64,000 bases of DNA. Origin: Aphelocoma coerulescens. Lineage: Eukaryota; Chordata; Aves; Passeriformes; Corvidae. Both the position numbers and the translations under genes were made by a program. Of this stretch, positions 12,651 through 24,058 are shown one piece after another. Where the stretch lies: NCBI RefSeq assembly GCF_041296385.1, contig NC_091013.1, positions 36,301,475-36,365,474 on the forward strand, given 5' to 3'. Numbering within the stretch: position 1 is the first letter of the stretch; every line of letters begins with the position of its first letter. The notes beneath the pieces were generated by a model, which saw only the letters and a program-made list of their open reading frames with translations, ran no database searches and was not told the origin of the DNA.

Positions 12651-14541
12651 ACAATATTTTGTGTTAGCTAGTGTGAATAAACCCCTTGCACTGTAATGCT
12701 TAAGTGTGAAGAAAATGATAGAAAATTGCGCTGCAGGGTAAATTTTATAAGACAGAATCATACCCTGCATCACCCCTTGTTATGTAACTTTTGCTTGTAA
12801 AGCATAACAGCTTTTTTCCACTGGGATATAAATTACACTAGATTTACTTAAAATTTACTTAAAATATACTACTCTGACCAATTTCATTGTATTTTGATTA
12901 CCTTTTGTAATAGATATCAGATGTGCTCCATGGCAGTCTGATCTTTTGATCAGATCACAAGTTCAGGTTTGTGCTACTAAAAATTCATGTGGGGGAAACA
13001 AGCAGCTTAATATTAAAATTCAATTCATTGGACACTGAAGCATCATAGGAGTGTGATGTCTAGTTTTACTGAAAAACATTAATATATATCTTAATTTGAT
13101 ACCCATACCCTAAGGTTGTCATATTGTTATGAGATAGAGTTTCTGACGCTTGAAAAACTGTAAGAAAATCCAAAATTTCATTTAAAATTAGGCTTACTGA
13201 CTTAAATTCTTTATTGAACTTCTGGGTAAAAGTGTGGTTCTTATGAATTTGAGTAATCACAAAGTTCATCAACAACACAGAAAAGGAGATTTCATTTACC
13301 TCCTCTGTTCTTTGGAGACATGCATTCAGCACTCCAGAGACTTAATGAACCTTCCCTTCAGAATTGCTATAGTTCTTATAAAAAGGTTTGTAATAAGACA
13401 ATCATTCCACAGAAAAAGTATGTGATTTCTTACCCTCTAACCAGTCCCTGCCACACAAGATTTTAATTTTGTTTAATATTAGCAACAGAAAAGTAGATTT
13501 TTTGCCCATTCTATCATATGAGGAAATAATACTAAAAAATTCAGGCTTTTTAGTCTACCAATGATTTCATTTGAAAAAACCAACCAAGCTAAATCTAGCT
13601 TTACTAGTTCTAATTTTAATAGCAAAATTCACTGGTATGAAAAAAAGAATCAAAAATCTGCTCTTAGAAATCTTTCTTAGAAAGTTTACATTGGGACACT
13701 GTAAAGCAAGACAAAAAAAAAGAAAATTGGCTTTTACACTGATGTTGAAGGGGACATGCCAAGTGAAAGGGTCATTTCTTCCTCCTCGCTGAACCTCCCT
13801 GTATCTGAGCATTTTTTTTTTCCCTAGGAATGAAGTTTTATGATAATTTCAGTCAGATACATACACGATTTTGTGATGTCTACAGCATGCTTTGGAAAAG
13901 GCATATTTTGGTTGTGTTTGTAAATATAACCTTCTTCCCACTTTAGCTTATCTACAAATGAGATAAACAACCTAACCGTCAAAAAATCTTCCCAGCATCT
14001 GTAAAGGAATATTTAAAATTGTATCTATTAAATGTAATAGATGTGCACTTTTTTCCCATTAACAATTGCATAATTTGGAAGAAAAATATTAAATCTAACT
14101 CTATTTAGTTGGTTTTCATAGTGGAATATGTTGGTATGAAAGGACAGGCTTGTTACTGTTTTGCTAAAGCAGAACAGACAGTGTGAAAATGATCATGAGA
14201 TTAAATGGTGTATTAAAAGCAGATGAGCTTTGGTACAAAAAGTGGCTTTCCTGTGTTCCTCACATCACTGATTCCAATGTTCAGCAGACCATGAACAAAG
14301 TAAGGACAGAAATGTTGTGTTTTCTCTTTCAGTGAGCTAAATAACATTTCAGATTTTGCTTAGCCAAATCTCCACCTGAATTAGAAACTGTGCTCTGTAC
14401 AGGGAAATATGGATTCTGCTAATTAATGTATGGTTTGGTATAATTTAATTAGAAATGCTTTTAGAAACAGGAGGGTACCTGTCTGATAATGCTGAAGAAC
14501 AGAAAATCAGACAGTATGTAAAAAGTCCAATTCATGTTTGT
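12651..14541. other. Unique AT-rich sequence, no gene recognised
   Basis: Short open frames on both strands (13066-13332, 13567-13812, 13571-13792) overlap one another and carry no motif. A strong polypyrimidine-CCCTAG acceptor-like site near 13810-13827 is followed by about 40 open codons but has no good donor, so I do not call an exon. Confidence 0.45.
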
Positions 14542-14546
14542 GTGGT
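14542..14546. repeat. 5-bp target site duplication, left copy (GTGGT)
   Basis: GTGGT directly abuts the TG start of the LTR and is repeated exactly at 15637-15641, directly after the CA end. A 5-bp duplication is typical of ERVL-type integration. Confidence 0.9.
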
Positions 14547-15636
14547 TGTATTGGGTTTGCACTGCCTGGTTTTAGGGAGCAGGGGGACCACAGGGGTGGC
14601 TTCTTTGAGAAGCTGCCAGAAGCTTCCTGTATGTCTGGGAGAGCCAATCCCTGGTGGCTCCAAAGATGGTCATGCCTCCAAGATGGACCAATTAGAAATG
14701 GTAACACCTCTGTGATAACATATTTAAGAAGAAATCCAAACGAAAGTTGTTGCGCAGTAATAATTGTGGCTAGAGAAAAGCAGAGTGAGAACATGTGAGG
14801 AGAGCAACATGGAAACACCAAGGTCAGGGCAGAAGGAAGGGGAGGAGGTGCTCCAGGTGCTGGAGCCAGGATTCCTCTGCAGGCTGTGGTGAAGACCATG
14901 GTGAAGCAGCTGTGCCCCTGCAGCCCATGGTGGTCCATGGGGATGCAGAGATCCACCCTCATCCTGTGGAGGAGCCCCACGCTGGAGCCAGGTGGATGCC
15001 TAGAGAAGGCTGTCAGCCCATGGGAGACCTGTGGTGAGGAGGGCCCTGCTCCCAGGCTGGAGCAGCCTGTCCTTGGAGGACTGCACCCCGTGGAAGAGTG
15101 ACCCACGCTGCAGCACTTTTGGAAGGACTGTGTGCCTGTGGGATGGACTCACACTGCAGCAGGTCACAGAGAGCTGTTGCTCTTGAGATGGAGCCACACT
15201 GGAGAAGGTCACAGACAAGTTTCTCCTGTGGGTGGGACCCCACAGTGCAGCAGGGGAAGGATTCCTCTCCATGAGTAGTGGGAGAAAATGATGGGTGATG
15301 AACTGACCATAACCCATTCCCTGCCTCCCTGCATTGCTGGGGTAGGAGGTAGAGCTGGAAGGAGAGAGGGATAGGGGAAAGGTGTTTTTAAGGGTTTTTT
15401 GTTTTTTTTTTTATTTTTCATTATCCTGCTCTGATTTTGTTAGTAATAAATTCCTATATCTGAGTTGAGCCTGTGTTGCCTGTGAAGATATTTGGTGAGT
15501 GGTCTCTCCCGCTACTTAACTCATGAACCCTTCATTAAATTTTCTTTCCTCTGTTTCTCTCCTCCCTCCCAGCAGAGGGGAGTGAGTGAGCTGCTTTTGT
15601 GGTTGCCTGGCATCCGGCCCGGGTCAACCCATGACA
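14547..15636 (+). mobile_element. ERVL-like solo LTR, 1,090 bp, complete
   Basis: The element starts TGTATTGGGTTTGC and ends CAACCCATGACA, so it has the retroviral TG...CA termini, and it is bounded by a perfect 5-bp direct repeat (GTGGT). A TATA-like TATTTAAG lies at 14721-14728 and AATAAA at 15445-15450, giving a short U3, a long R of roughly 0.7 kb and a U5 of about 170 bp. It is far more GC-rich than its surroundings. No gag, pol or env sequence is present on either side, so it is a solo LTR left by recombination between the two LTRs of a provirus. From memory it resembles the LTR of a widespread avian ERVL family; the exact subfamily needs a library search. The long antisense frame across 14507-15106 (199 codons) is a by-product of the repetitive GC-rich interior and should not be taken as a gene. 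Confidence 0.9.
15090..15275 (+). repeat. Degenerate tandem units within the LTR R region
   Basis: Units beginning near 15090, 15138, 15185 and 15228 each have the pattern G(T/A)GG-ATGGA ... CACACTGCAGCAGGT or a variant, with spacings of 48, 47 and 43 bp. Similar but weaker units extend upstream to about 14850 (CATGGTGAAGCAG, CACGCTGGAGCCAGG). The family therefore carries an internal imperfect minisatellite. Confidence 0.7.
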
Positions 15637-15641
15637 GTGGT
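15637..15641. repeat. 5-bp target site duplication, right copy (GTGGT)
   Basis: Exact copy of 14542-14546, immediately after the terminal CA of the LTR. Confidence 0.9.
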
Positions 15642-18600
15642 GAATTTCTATCTGAAGTTTTTCACAGTCAGGTCCTGCTTATTTGTGAACACTGAAATAA
15701 GGGGAATTTCTTGAAAAACTCTGAGCAAGGATGCAATTTTTTGATGTGCCACAAAATCCACTGTGAAACTCATTTGGGAAGACAGGTAGCTTGAAAACTA
15801 AAGCATTGAACAAATCCTATACTGAATGAATGAGGCTTTTCAGGACTGCCTTAGCAACCACCAAGCAACAATCAAATGATCATGTATCAAGGATAGCTGG
15901 CAACATGGAACAGCTTGATAGCAGCTGAGATCTGATGGTTTGTAATGTGTAGGATGTGATTACTAATTCAAATTAGAAAGCATTGGCATGTGCTTGTTTA
16001 AGATAGGGAAAACACAATGCTAGCCTAGAAACCATTACATTTCATAGACTTGCATAGCAGCCTCATCAAATAAACTCATTGCATCAACTGTTGCCACTAC
16101 AAGGAAATGAAATCCTACAGGAAATGACAGGGTGAGCTATAAAGTCAATAAGCATTTCTGTGTCTAAGTGTATATGATGAGTGTTGTGATTTTTTTCTTT
16201 CCCTCAACTTTAAAGGCACAAAGTTCCTATAACTGTTTTTCTGTAGGACTCTGTTAGAGCCTATCAGATGGTGTTAGTGCCAGGCTTTGTCTCATATAAA
16301 CTTGTCACACATACCCAAATGCTTTGAGTGTTGCCATTCCTGAAAGGTGTGTTCTGGAAAAGAAAATGACCTATGAAAACCCCTCCTCATGACTGCACCT
16401 GCCTGTGCTGATTCTGGTAAAGGAGACCATCAGCACCTCACAGATGTTTCATGTATCCTTTCCTTCATGGCCTGTTTCTTATCCTGGCTCTTGGGTTTTT
16501 GTGTTTGGGGTCTGTAGCTGTATAAATGGGATTATCTGTTCTCAAGCTGGACCATGTTGGCATTACGATAGGAAGAAACAGGAAGGTGTCCCAAGCAGGG
16601 ATGGAGAATGAAGTCCCAGCAGAAGTTCTGCAGCTTGTGACATTCTCTTCCATTCTTTCATTTCTCTCTTCCTTGGTGAAAATATTTCTCTCTGTGGCAG
16701 CAAATTAACAGGAAAAGGCTGACAAGAGATGAGCAGGGACAGCTGGTTGCAGCACAGTCTGGCATGTTCTCCTTGTATATAATAGTATCTGATTCACTGG
16801 AACATGGATTTCAAGAAAAGGTCAATCAGTCTAAAGGATGGGAATCATCTATCTAGAAATGCTAGAGCTAAGTTGGTGTCAGCTTTCTAGCAGTGACAGG
16901 ATAACCTCAGCTGCAGGCTACTATTTATCAGTTAACCTTGCCCTTTCTGTTGCTTACTTGAAATAATAACATATTCTTCTCTGCTTATAGTAAAAATAAC
17001 TATTTTACTTGTACAGGGATGTCACGTTAAGCCATTCTGAGTTTGAGTTACAACAAGAAACTGATCAGAGTAGATCAATAGTTTATAGAACTGAAGTTCA
17101 AACATGCCTGCTAATCCACATGCCTGAATGTTCCCAAGTGTGCTGTTTATTTTATTCCCTTTATAAATTATTTAAAAAAGGAAAACCTCCATTCAAAGTA
17201 AGTCATTTTCCCAGTGGATATTATGTCAAATTTTCTAGCTTTAATTCAGTCAATTAGTTATATTGTATTGTTATACCAAGGATGGGAAAACCAATATTTG
17301 AAAGTGTATTCAAATATCTTAAGATTTTTTTTACAATTTAGGTTTAAAGACATTTTTACAATGAGTGTGATTCACTAATGAGTTGATGACTTGCTTGTAC
17401 TTCCCTTTCAAACATTTTCTGTGGAGCATTATTGACTGTGATTTCTACCATAACTGGGCGTGTAATAACAGCATCAATGTCGAATAGCACTTTTTAAAAT
17501 CCATCATGCTTAAAAATAAAACAAAACAAAGCAAAAAAAAAACAAAAAACAAAAAAAAAAAAAACAAAAACACAACAGAAAAATGCAAAAAATGCTCAGC
17601 AGTATGATGTTCACTATAGACTAATATTTCCAGTTTCTGACAGGTTTGTATAAACTCATCTGGACACATTGTTACAGCATTTGATTCTTAAACTAGAAAG
17701 ATTAAGTTTATTTCAGTACTTCCATAAATGCAGTAAGTACAGTCTATACATAAGGTCATCTACACGACACTAAAATTTCTGAATCCTCTGGTCTGGTCCA
17801 GTGAGATACTAATTTTTGTGTTGTAATCTGCTTTGGGGAATGAGTGCTAGGTCTCTCAGCAGCTCTGTCAGTATAAAAATACTGCTCTGAGTAATTTAGA
17901 CATCACTAGTAAAAGAAAGTTAATTTGGCTTGTTTGGTTGTTATAGTAAGTTTTTTCCTGTTAAAACAAAGTTAAAACTCTCCCAGAGTTTTGGGATTTG
18001 CAAATTGGCAATTACCTAGCTATTAAAAGTAGAAGTGGCAACAAACATCACTTCACCTTGACTGGTATCCTTAGTGCAGTCCACCCAGTTCATTACTGGA
18101 ACAGTTGGATAGCCCCTTGACCCCTCTTACTGTATGTCTGAGACCACTGTCATTTGCCAGAGGATGCTTTGCTGAACTGAAGAATTCCTGAGGGATTCAC
18201 TCACACTCCTTCACCTCATTAAAGAAGGTTCCAAATACAGCAGAAAGATGAGTCAGTGAAGCAGCAAAGCTGATACACCACTGTAAGGAGGATGTAGTAA
18301 GAGCACAAAACACAGGGAAGGCTGAAGGGTAAGAGTGGTGAGAGCACACCATGGCTTTATGTGCGAAGCTGCAGAGCAGTACAGCAAATCTGGTGATGTT
18401 CAGCTGTCGAGGCTTTGGTTACACAGCAGCAGTCACACATTTTTGGCTCAACGGATCTAATGGAGTATTCACTCATCTTAGGGTGCCTGGTCAGGTCCAA
18501 GCACATGTGCTATACAAGGAAGGATATAAATAAATAAATATAAAGCGGAAAATATGAGTTAAAAAAATATTATTTATGGGTTTGATATTTAAAGACCAGT

Positions 18601-20730
18601 TAATCCAATTTAAATCTGTAATTAAAATCTTTTCTGTCTATTCAATTTCAATTTATCTTCTAACTTTTTTTGTTTTTTTAATAAAATGGATTCTTTTTAA
18701 AGTATTTAATTATAATATGAGCTTTTTAGAAACATTTTATTTCATGGAAAATATTTATATCCAGAGGTGGCTGAAAGTTTTAATTGATTTTTCACACTTC
18801 AGTGCAGTCAGTTTTTGCAAATACTTCTTGTGCCTTCTCAGTAGTGTCCCAAACCCAGATTTAATTTTGATGTGACAAGGAAGCTACTGTGCCTAGAATT
18901 CCAACATATTATTTAAAATATTTTTCAAGTTTAATGTCAAATAAATTCGTTTGTTTTGTGGGTGTTGAGTTTCAGCTTGTATGCTCCAAGAATCTTCTGC
19001 GTTTTAAACTGTCTACACAGCATGAATGGTGAAAGAAAATCTGCATTCCTGGCCTGAGTCAGAGTATCTTACTTTTCAAATCATCTCAGTGAAAGAGAAC
19101 GACTACATAAAGAATAAGTTTTTCATCTTGAGACATCAAACTCCATTTGGTTTTTAGCAGGGCAATTCTCACTGAAATTACTTTTGATGTTTTATACATA
19201 TAACCAATATGTGTATGAGGATTTACAGGATTTAGCTTACTCTATGCCTCAGAAAGAAAGCCTGATAATGTATCTGGTAATGGTTCATATTTAGTAGCTA
19301 ATTTAAAAGCTAGTTCATATACTCAACTTCCATCATAATAGCTGACTATATACTCGACTAAAATTTCCTGGGTTTAACCATTAAATTTTATGAAAAATAG
19401 CATATGTGAAAATAATAGTGTATAGTATCTTTGTTTGCTGATTTTCCAATTGATAGTACAAAGTAATAGTGTAATTGCTGCCTATTAATATTTAAGTATA
19501 TTTATACTCTTCCTTTCTATTGTGTGATGGACTTCATTACAATCAATATCGCTTGCTCAAAGATGAAATCTCTCTGCATATTTATGAAATGAGCACTGAT
19601 ATTATACATTGGCTGTGTTAAAGGGTACAAGTCAATATAGCAGAAGGGTTTGGTGAGGGGAGCGTTAAGGGAAGATATGTCTTTTCTCTTAGGCCAATAA
19701 TGTCACTGAGGAGAAAAATTTGCTCTTTAGACTGTGGCAAAACCATATGTTTTTCCTTATCCCTGCCCATCCCACTCTAACCGCAAATTCGGGTAGAAAA
19801 TCTAATCTTGATTGGCTTCATGTCTGCTGGGCAAATTTGAGCAGCACGGTTTTAAAACTGAGAACAAACACGGAGAAAATATAAGCTGTGTCAGTGACTG
19901 GGAAAATATTCCTTCACAGCTACACACATGGGAGTTCAGTAACCTTTTGTACACTCAGGATTCAGCATTTTAGCATCAGAACCAGAGAGGCAAGGGGGAA
20001 CCCAGCTTTTGCTGCCTGAAGACATCTTCCTGTACGAGACGTTTAATTAAAATGTGTCCTCCACTGTATTTTATCTTGTGAAAGGCTGGCCAGTATTTCA
20101 GTTAATATCCCTGTAAATTCCTTTGGCAAGTGTCTTTAATTTGACAAGAGCCTTGGGAAGCAAGGGGTCCTAAAGTCAAATATATGTTGCTTCTCTGGGA
20201 ATCTGGGAGTGCCTTCAACAGCAGCAGCTGGAAGGAGTGGGGAGCAATGAGATTTATACAGATGGTCTCTAGTTCTGATACAAATGATCCAAATTTTGAA
20301 TAACTGGGGATTTTTATAGGATCATTTTCAAGACATATTTTAATCTCTATAACGAAAATGCATTTCTCACCCTAAAAAGTCTTTTATGTCACTGAGGTCC
20401 TGTTTGGGAAACAAAATTCTGCTTTTATCTGATATATATGTATTTTTAGCAATGTTGAATTTTATGTTAAAAGAAATAAATCCACAGAACTCTATGTTCT
20501 CTTTATTGAAGTTAAAACATATGTCAAATGCTAAATGACATCTAGTGTTTCAAAACTAGGGAGCTTTTTGTGCTCTTACCTTTGTTGCCAGATCAGCCTA
20601 CGTTCATTGAAGTGAATGAAACTCTGGAATTATGTAACACTTGATTAGCTGAGGCTATATATCTCCTCTGCACTTGGACAACTCTCATTTAGATTGTAAA
20701 GGAAGGAGACACTGATGGAAATACAAACAG
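15642..20730. other. Unique AT-rich sequence, no gene recognised
   Basis: Holds an A-rich low-complexity tract at about 17515-17580 (A runs broken by C and G) and an (AAAT)n-like stretch at about 18528-18545. Open frames such as 16405-16611, 17009-17257 and 18576-18875 show no recognisable domain; the last is AT-driven and hydrophobic by composition. The segments at 19750-19980 and 20030-20150 have the even texture of possible conserved non-coding elements, unverified. Confidence 0.45.
17515..17580. repeat. A-rich low-complexity tract
   Basis: Runs of A interrupted by single C or G bases (CAAAACAAAGCAAAA type). On the minus strand it produces a spurious phenylalanine-rich open frame (17445-17669). 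Confidence 0.85.
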
Positions 20731-20784
20731 CTGAGTAATGTCCTTAACATGAAGCTCCTGAGTAATGTCCTTAACATGAAGCTC
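20731..20784. repeat. Perfect tandem duplication of a 27-bp unit
   Basis: The 27-bp unit beginning CTGAGTAATG occupies 20731-20757 and is repeated without change at 20758-20784, followed by three further bases of the unit. Identity is complete, implying a recent or conversion-maintained slippage event. Confidence 0.95.
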
Positions 20785-20827
20785 CTGTATTTGGGAATAA
20801 AATAACTGGAACTAAATAACCCTAGCA

Positions 20828-20830
<3 letters not shown>

Positions 20831-20861
<31 letters not shown>

Positions 20862-20869
20862 AGAGAGAA
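20831..20869. repeat. A28 run followed by (GA)n
   Basis: Twenty-eight consecutive A, then about five GA units and more A. An AATAAA lies roughly 35 bp upstream (about 20795). This is compatible with the tail of an old retrotransposed transcript, but no transcript-like body is recognisable, so a simple microsatellite is the safer reading. Confidence 0.85.
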
Positions 20870-23045
20870 AACCCAAATTTGTCAATGAGGAAAGTAGCTC
20901 TTAGAAAACAAAAGAACTCAGCCCATTAATATGGCTCTAGCCCATGCCTAGGGAAAGAAATTTTACTTTAGCAAAGGCACGACTTATTTCCTCTGGATTT
21001 CTGCCCCTATTTGTCTATCCTCACAGAGCTGTTTATTCCTTAGGAAATCTGTGGAAGGGAGAAGAAGCTTAATTAAAGATTGCCATTACTCTAAAAGTTA
21101 GTGAGCATGATGTATTTTAAGTGCTGCAAAATCGTTTATTTCACTGCCTTTTACTATTTCACTTAATTTCCAAAATTTCATGCTGTCTAGCAAACTGTCA
21201 GAGCAGTTAATTTTATTTAAGCAACTGAAGAAATAACCCTAATAAGCAATCTAGTTTCAGAGTTTGAATTTACAGAAAAAATAAGTATCTTTTCAACTTG
21301 TTCTCTGTTACATTTGAAGAGTTTTCTTAGATTTACTAAGCAAAAACTGCTTTTGAGATGAGAATAAAGAATAGAAAATTTAATCTGGAAATAATAATTT
21401 GTCAGAAATAAATGAGTAAATAAAATCAATATTGAATTCTTAAAGTGGAGTGAGAAATTTTTGAAATGTGAAGCTGCAAAAAAAGAGCAAGATATTTCTT
21501 AAAATATAAAAGTACTCTTATTTTTTCCAACTCCTAAGTCACATAATGTTGCTTAACATTTAAGTTCAAATTTTCCAAGTATTTAGCATTGCCTAAAAAT
21601 CTGATATCAATAAATGCTCATCAGAAAGGAATTCATAATTAGACATAGGTAGTGGCAACCATAAAATCAAACTAACTAATATCTTACTTAATGGTTTGTT
21701 AAGAAAAAAAGTACACAGTTTAACATGTGAACTAGGTAATACAGTAATACTTGCATACTTAAATTATTTAAATTTGGTATAGTTTATTTCAATATGTCAA
21801 TTTTACTGCAACTGTAAGATGATGAATTGTCTTTCAACCTTTCCCTCCTTGGGAGAAGTCTCATTGTTCAGAGAACCACAACAGAGCCAGCTGGCAGCTA
21901 GACTAAGAAATAATTGACCACAAATGGACCAATGGATTCTTCAGATGATTCCTTTTCAGCCAACCCCTTAAACACATGCTTTAAATTCCTGCTAAATTTA
22001 TACCTCTTGGCAGAAACAGAAAAATATTCTGTAATAAAAGGTTCCTCTTGACTTGAATGTAAAGATATAATGAAATTTGTTCCACAGAACATACTGAATG
22101 AAATGTGTATACTAAGTCTTTAGTGAAGACTGTCTTACCAGTTAACATGAATTTTTATAAAGGTTTTGTGTTAAAATCAGAAACCCAATAAGTATGTGGT
22201 ACATGGGGAAAGAAAAGGACATTTCACTAAAAAAAAGTGTGTGTGCACTTGCCTAGGTTAGAAAAAACTTGCTAAACTAATTTACTACAGGTATAAATCT
22301 ACATGCAAATAGGATTAGAAGGACTAGCAACCACATTGCCCAAGTAGATATTGTATTGTGATGTTATTATAGTACTAGTTCTGTTGTTATTTCTAAAAGC
22401 TATTTTGAATACAGTGGTATTAGACTGCTACCAGATAAAACAGTTGGCAACTCTGTGCCATGGTCATTGCAAGGACACAGGACAGAAGACTGAGTAGCAC
22501 AATGAAATGTATTTCCCTTAAAAGACAATTACTTATGCTGTGTGTGAGTGACTCTGTCTGTGATCATATTTAGTCAAATTAATGTACAGCTATTAATGTA
22601 GGTCAGATATATTTTGACTTCTGCACCAAACACAGGGGAAGACCATCATGACAGTGTGAATATTCTCACTGGCTGCTGATTTTGATGCTTTAGCTAATTC
22701 ATTATCCTGCTTCTGTCTCCTTGGCAATCAAATTGAGATATAATGACTATGATTCTAAAAAGACTAAGACAGGGTATATTAGAACCATCTTTCTCAGCAC
22801 AGATGTTACAGTACTGTAGCTGGGCTGAAAACAATTATTTTTCTTGCAAATTCAGACACTATAAGCCATTTTCCTATAAGCATGATGTTCAGAATGATTG
22901 TTTCTCTCAGAAAATGGAATAATTATTAGACAATAAGATTCAGATTGGTTGTTTGAAAATCTTTGCATCACAGATAGGACAAAAGTAACAAAAAGTTGGT
23001 AGAGATTCCCTCTTTGGGTCATTTCACTTGTCATCCAAATGATTA
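20870..23045. other. Unique AT-rich sequence, no gene recognised
   Basis: Short minus-strand open frames (21217-21429, 21898-22092, 22852-23052) carry no motif. No repeat family or RNA gene was recognised before the CR1 tail at about 23046. Confidence 0.5.
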
Positions 23046-23368
23046 GATTCATAGAATCATAGAATGGTTTGGTTTGGAAAGGACCTTATAGATTATCTAG
23101 TTCTGACCCCCCTACACAGGCCAGGAACACCCTCCACTAGACCAGGTTACACAGAGTCCCATCAAACCTGCCCTTAAACACTTCCAGGCATGAGGCATCC
23201 ACAGCGTCTCTGGGCAACCTTTCAGTGCCTCACCACCCTCACAATAATGAATTTCTTCTTCATACCTAATCTAAATCTACCATCTTTCAGTTTGAAGCTT
23301 TCCCCCCTTGTCCTCTGATCACCTTTGTGGCTCTCCTCTGGACTCCCTCCAACAGGTCCATGTCCTGC

Positions 23369-23856
23369 TTATGTCTGTATGCCCCAGAACTGAATACAGT
23401 ATTCCAGGTGGGGTCCATCCATAAAATCCATATCTCTCCAGTTTACAGACAAGAATGCTGTGTTGAATGCTATAAATGCTTGGCCCAAATCCAGCAAAAT
23501 TATGTCAGTTGTTGTCTTAGCCATCAAAGCTCTAAGCCTGTCACAGAAGACCACCAAATTTTTCAGGCATGATTTATCCTTAGTGAAGCCTTATTGTCTG
23601 TCACCAACCACCTCTTTATTTTTATGTGCCTTAATAAAATTTCCATTAGGATCTGGTCCATGATCTCTCAGGGCACAGAGTTAAGAATGACTGGCTTGTA
23701 GTTCCTCCACAAATGGGAAAGTTTCCCATTTTTCATCACTATGGACTTCACTGGACTGTCATGAATTCTCAAATATTCTGAAATATTCTCTAGTGGCTTA
23801 TCCCCTTCATCTGCAAGTTCCCCTGGGACCTGAGAATTTATATCAGTGCATCCCAT
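23369..23856 (-). pseudogene. CR1 ORF2 reverse transcriptase remnant
   Basis: Two open stretches on the minus strand (23856-23668 and 23557-23369) carry the N-terminal RT text NYKPVILNSVP, motif A (DIILLDLGQAF, where the aspartate before LG is the metal ligand) and then, directly fused in frame after DFMDG, the C-terminal text PHLEYCIQFWG. The fusion falls at about 23411. The palm motif C aspartates are gone, so no polymerase activity is possible. CR1 ORF2 would normally encode an endonuclease plus reverse transcriptase for target-primed insertion. Confidence 0.85.
23711..23731. repeat. 21-bp near-perfect palindrome inside CR1
   Basis: Ten-base arms AAATGGGAAA and TTTCCCATTT flank a single G. 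It lies in the degraded RT N-terminal region of the CR1 copy and probably arose by point changes there. Confidence 0.8.
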
Positions 23857-24058
23857 TTACCTGTCCACCTGCAGGTTCCTTAAAAGGTCTTGAACCTGAT
23901 CTTATCCTACAGTGTGCAGTACTTCATTTTCCCAGTCCCTGCTTCTGCCTTCTGCAACTTGCATGGTGCTGCTGGAGTACTTGCTGGTGAAGATTGAGGC
24001 AAAAAAGTCATTGAGTACCTCATCCTTCTCCATGTCCTGGGTAACTAGGTCTCTGGTT

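Larger units (their letters stand above)
23046..24058 (-). mobile_element. CR1 LINE, 5'-truncated and internally deleted
   Basis: On the minus strand the element runs from about 24058 (N-terminal side of the reverse transcriptase region) to the 3' tail at 23046, which ends in ATTCTATGATTCTATGA-type units. Recognisable pieces in order are [14 protein letters not shown] (24021-23969), NYKPVILNSVP (within 23856-23668), RT motif A as DIILLDLGQAF and then PHLEYCIQFWG (within 23557-23369), the conserved ORF2 C-terminus, and the 3' UTR ending in CCATTCTATG. Between motif A and PHLEY a stretch of several hundred bases present in full-length CR1, including the catalytic FADD motif, is missing. The 5' truncation is usual for LINE copies; the internal deletion is not. 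Stops and frameshifts occur throughout, so it is inactive. Confidence 0.93.

Noticed and set aside
13800..13955. Strong acceptor-like TTTTTTCCCTAG followed by about 40 open codons
   Set aside because: No good donor site, no recognised protein text, and a frame of that length is common by chance.
14507..15106. 199-codon minus-strand open frame, the longest in the window
   Set aside because: It lies antisense across the GC-rich, internally repetitive solo LTR; its length follows from the repeat structure and it has no recognised domain.
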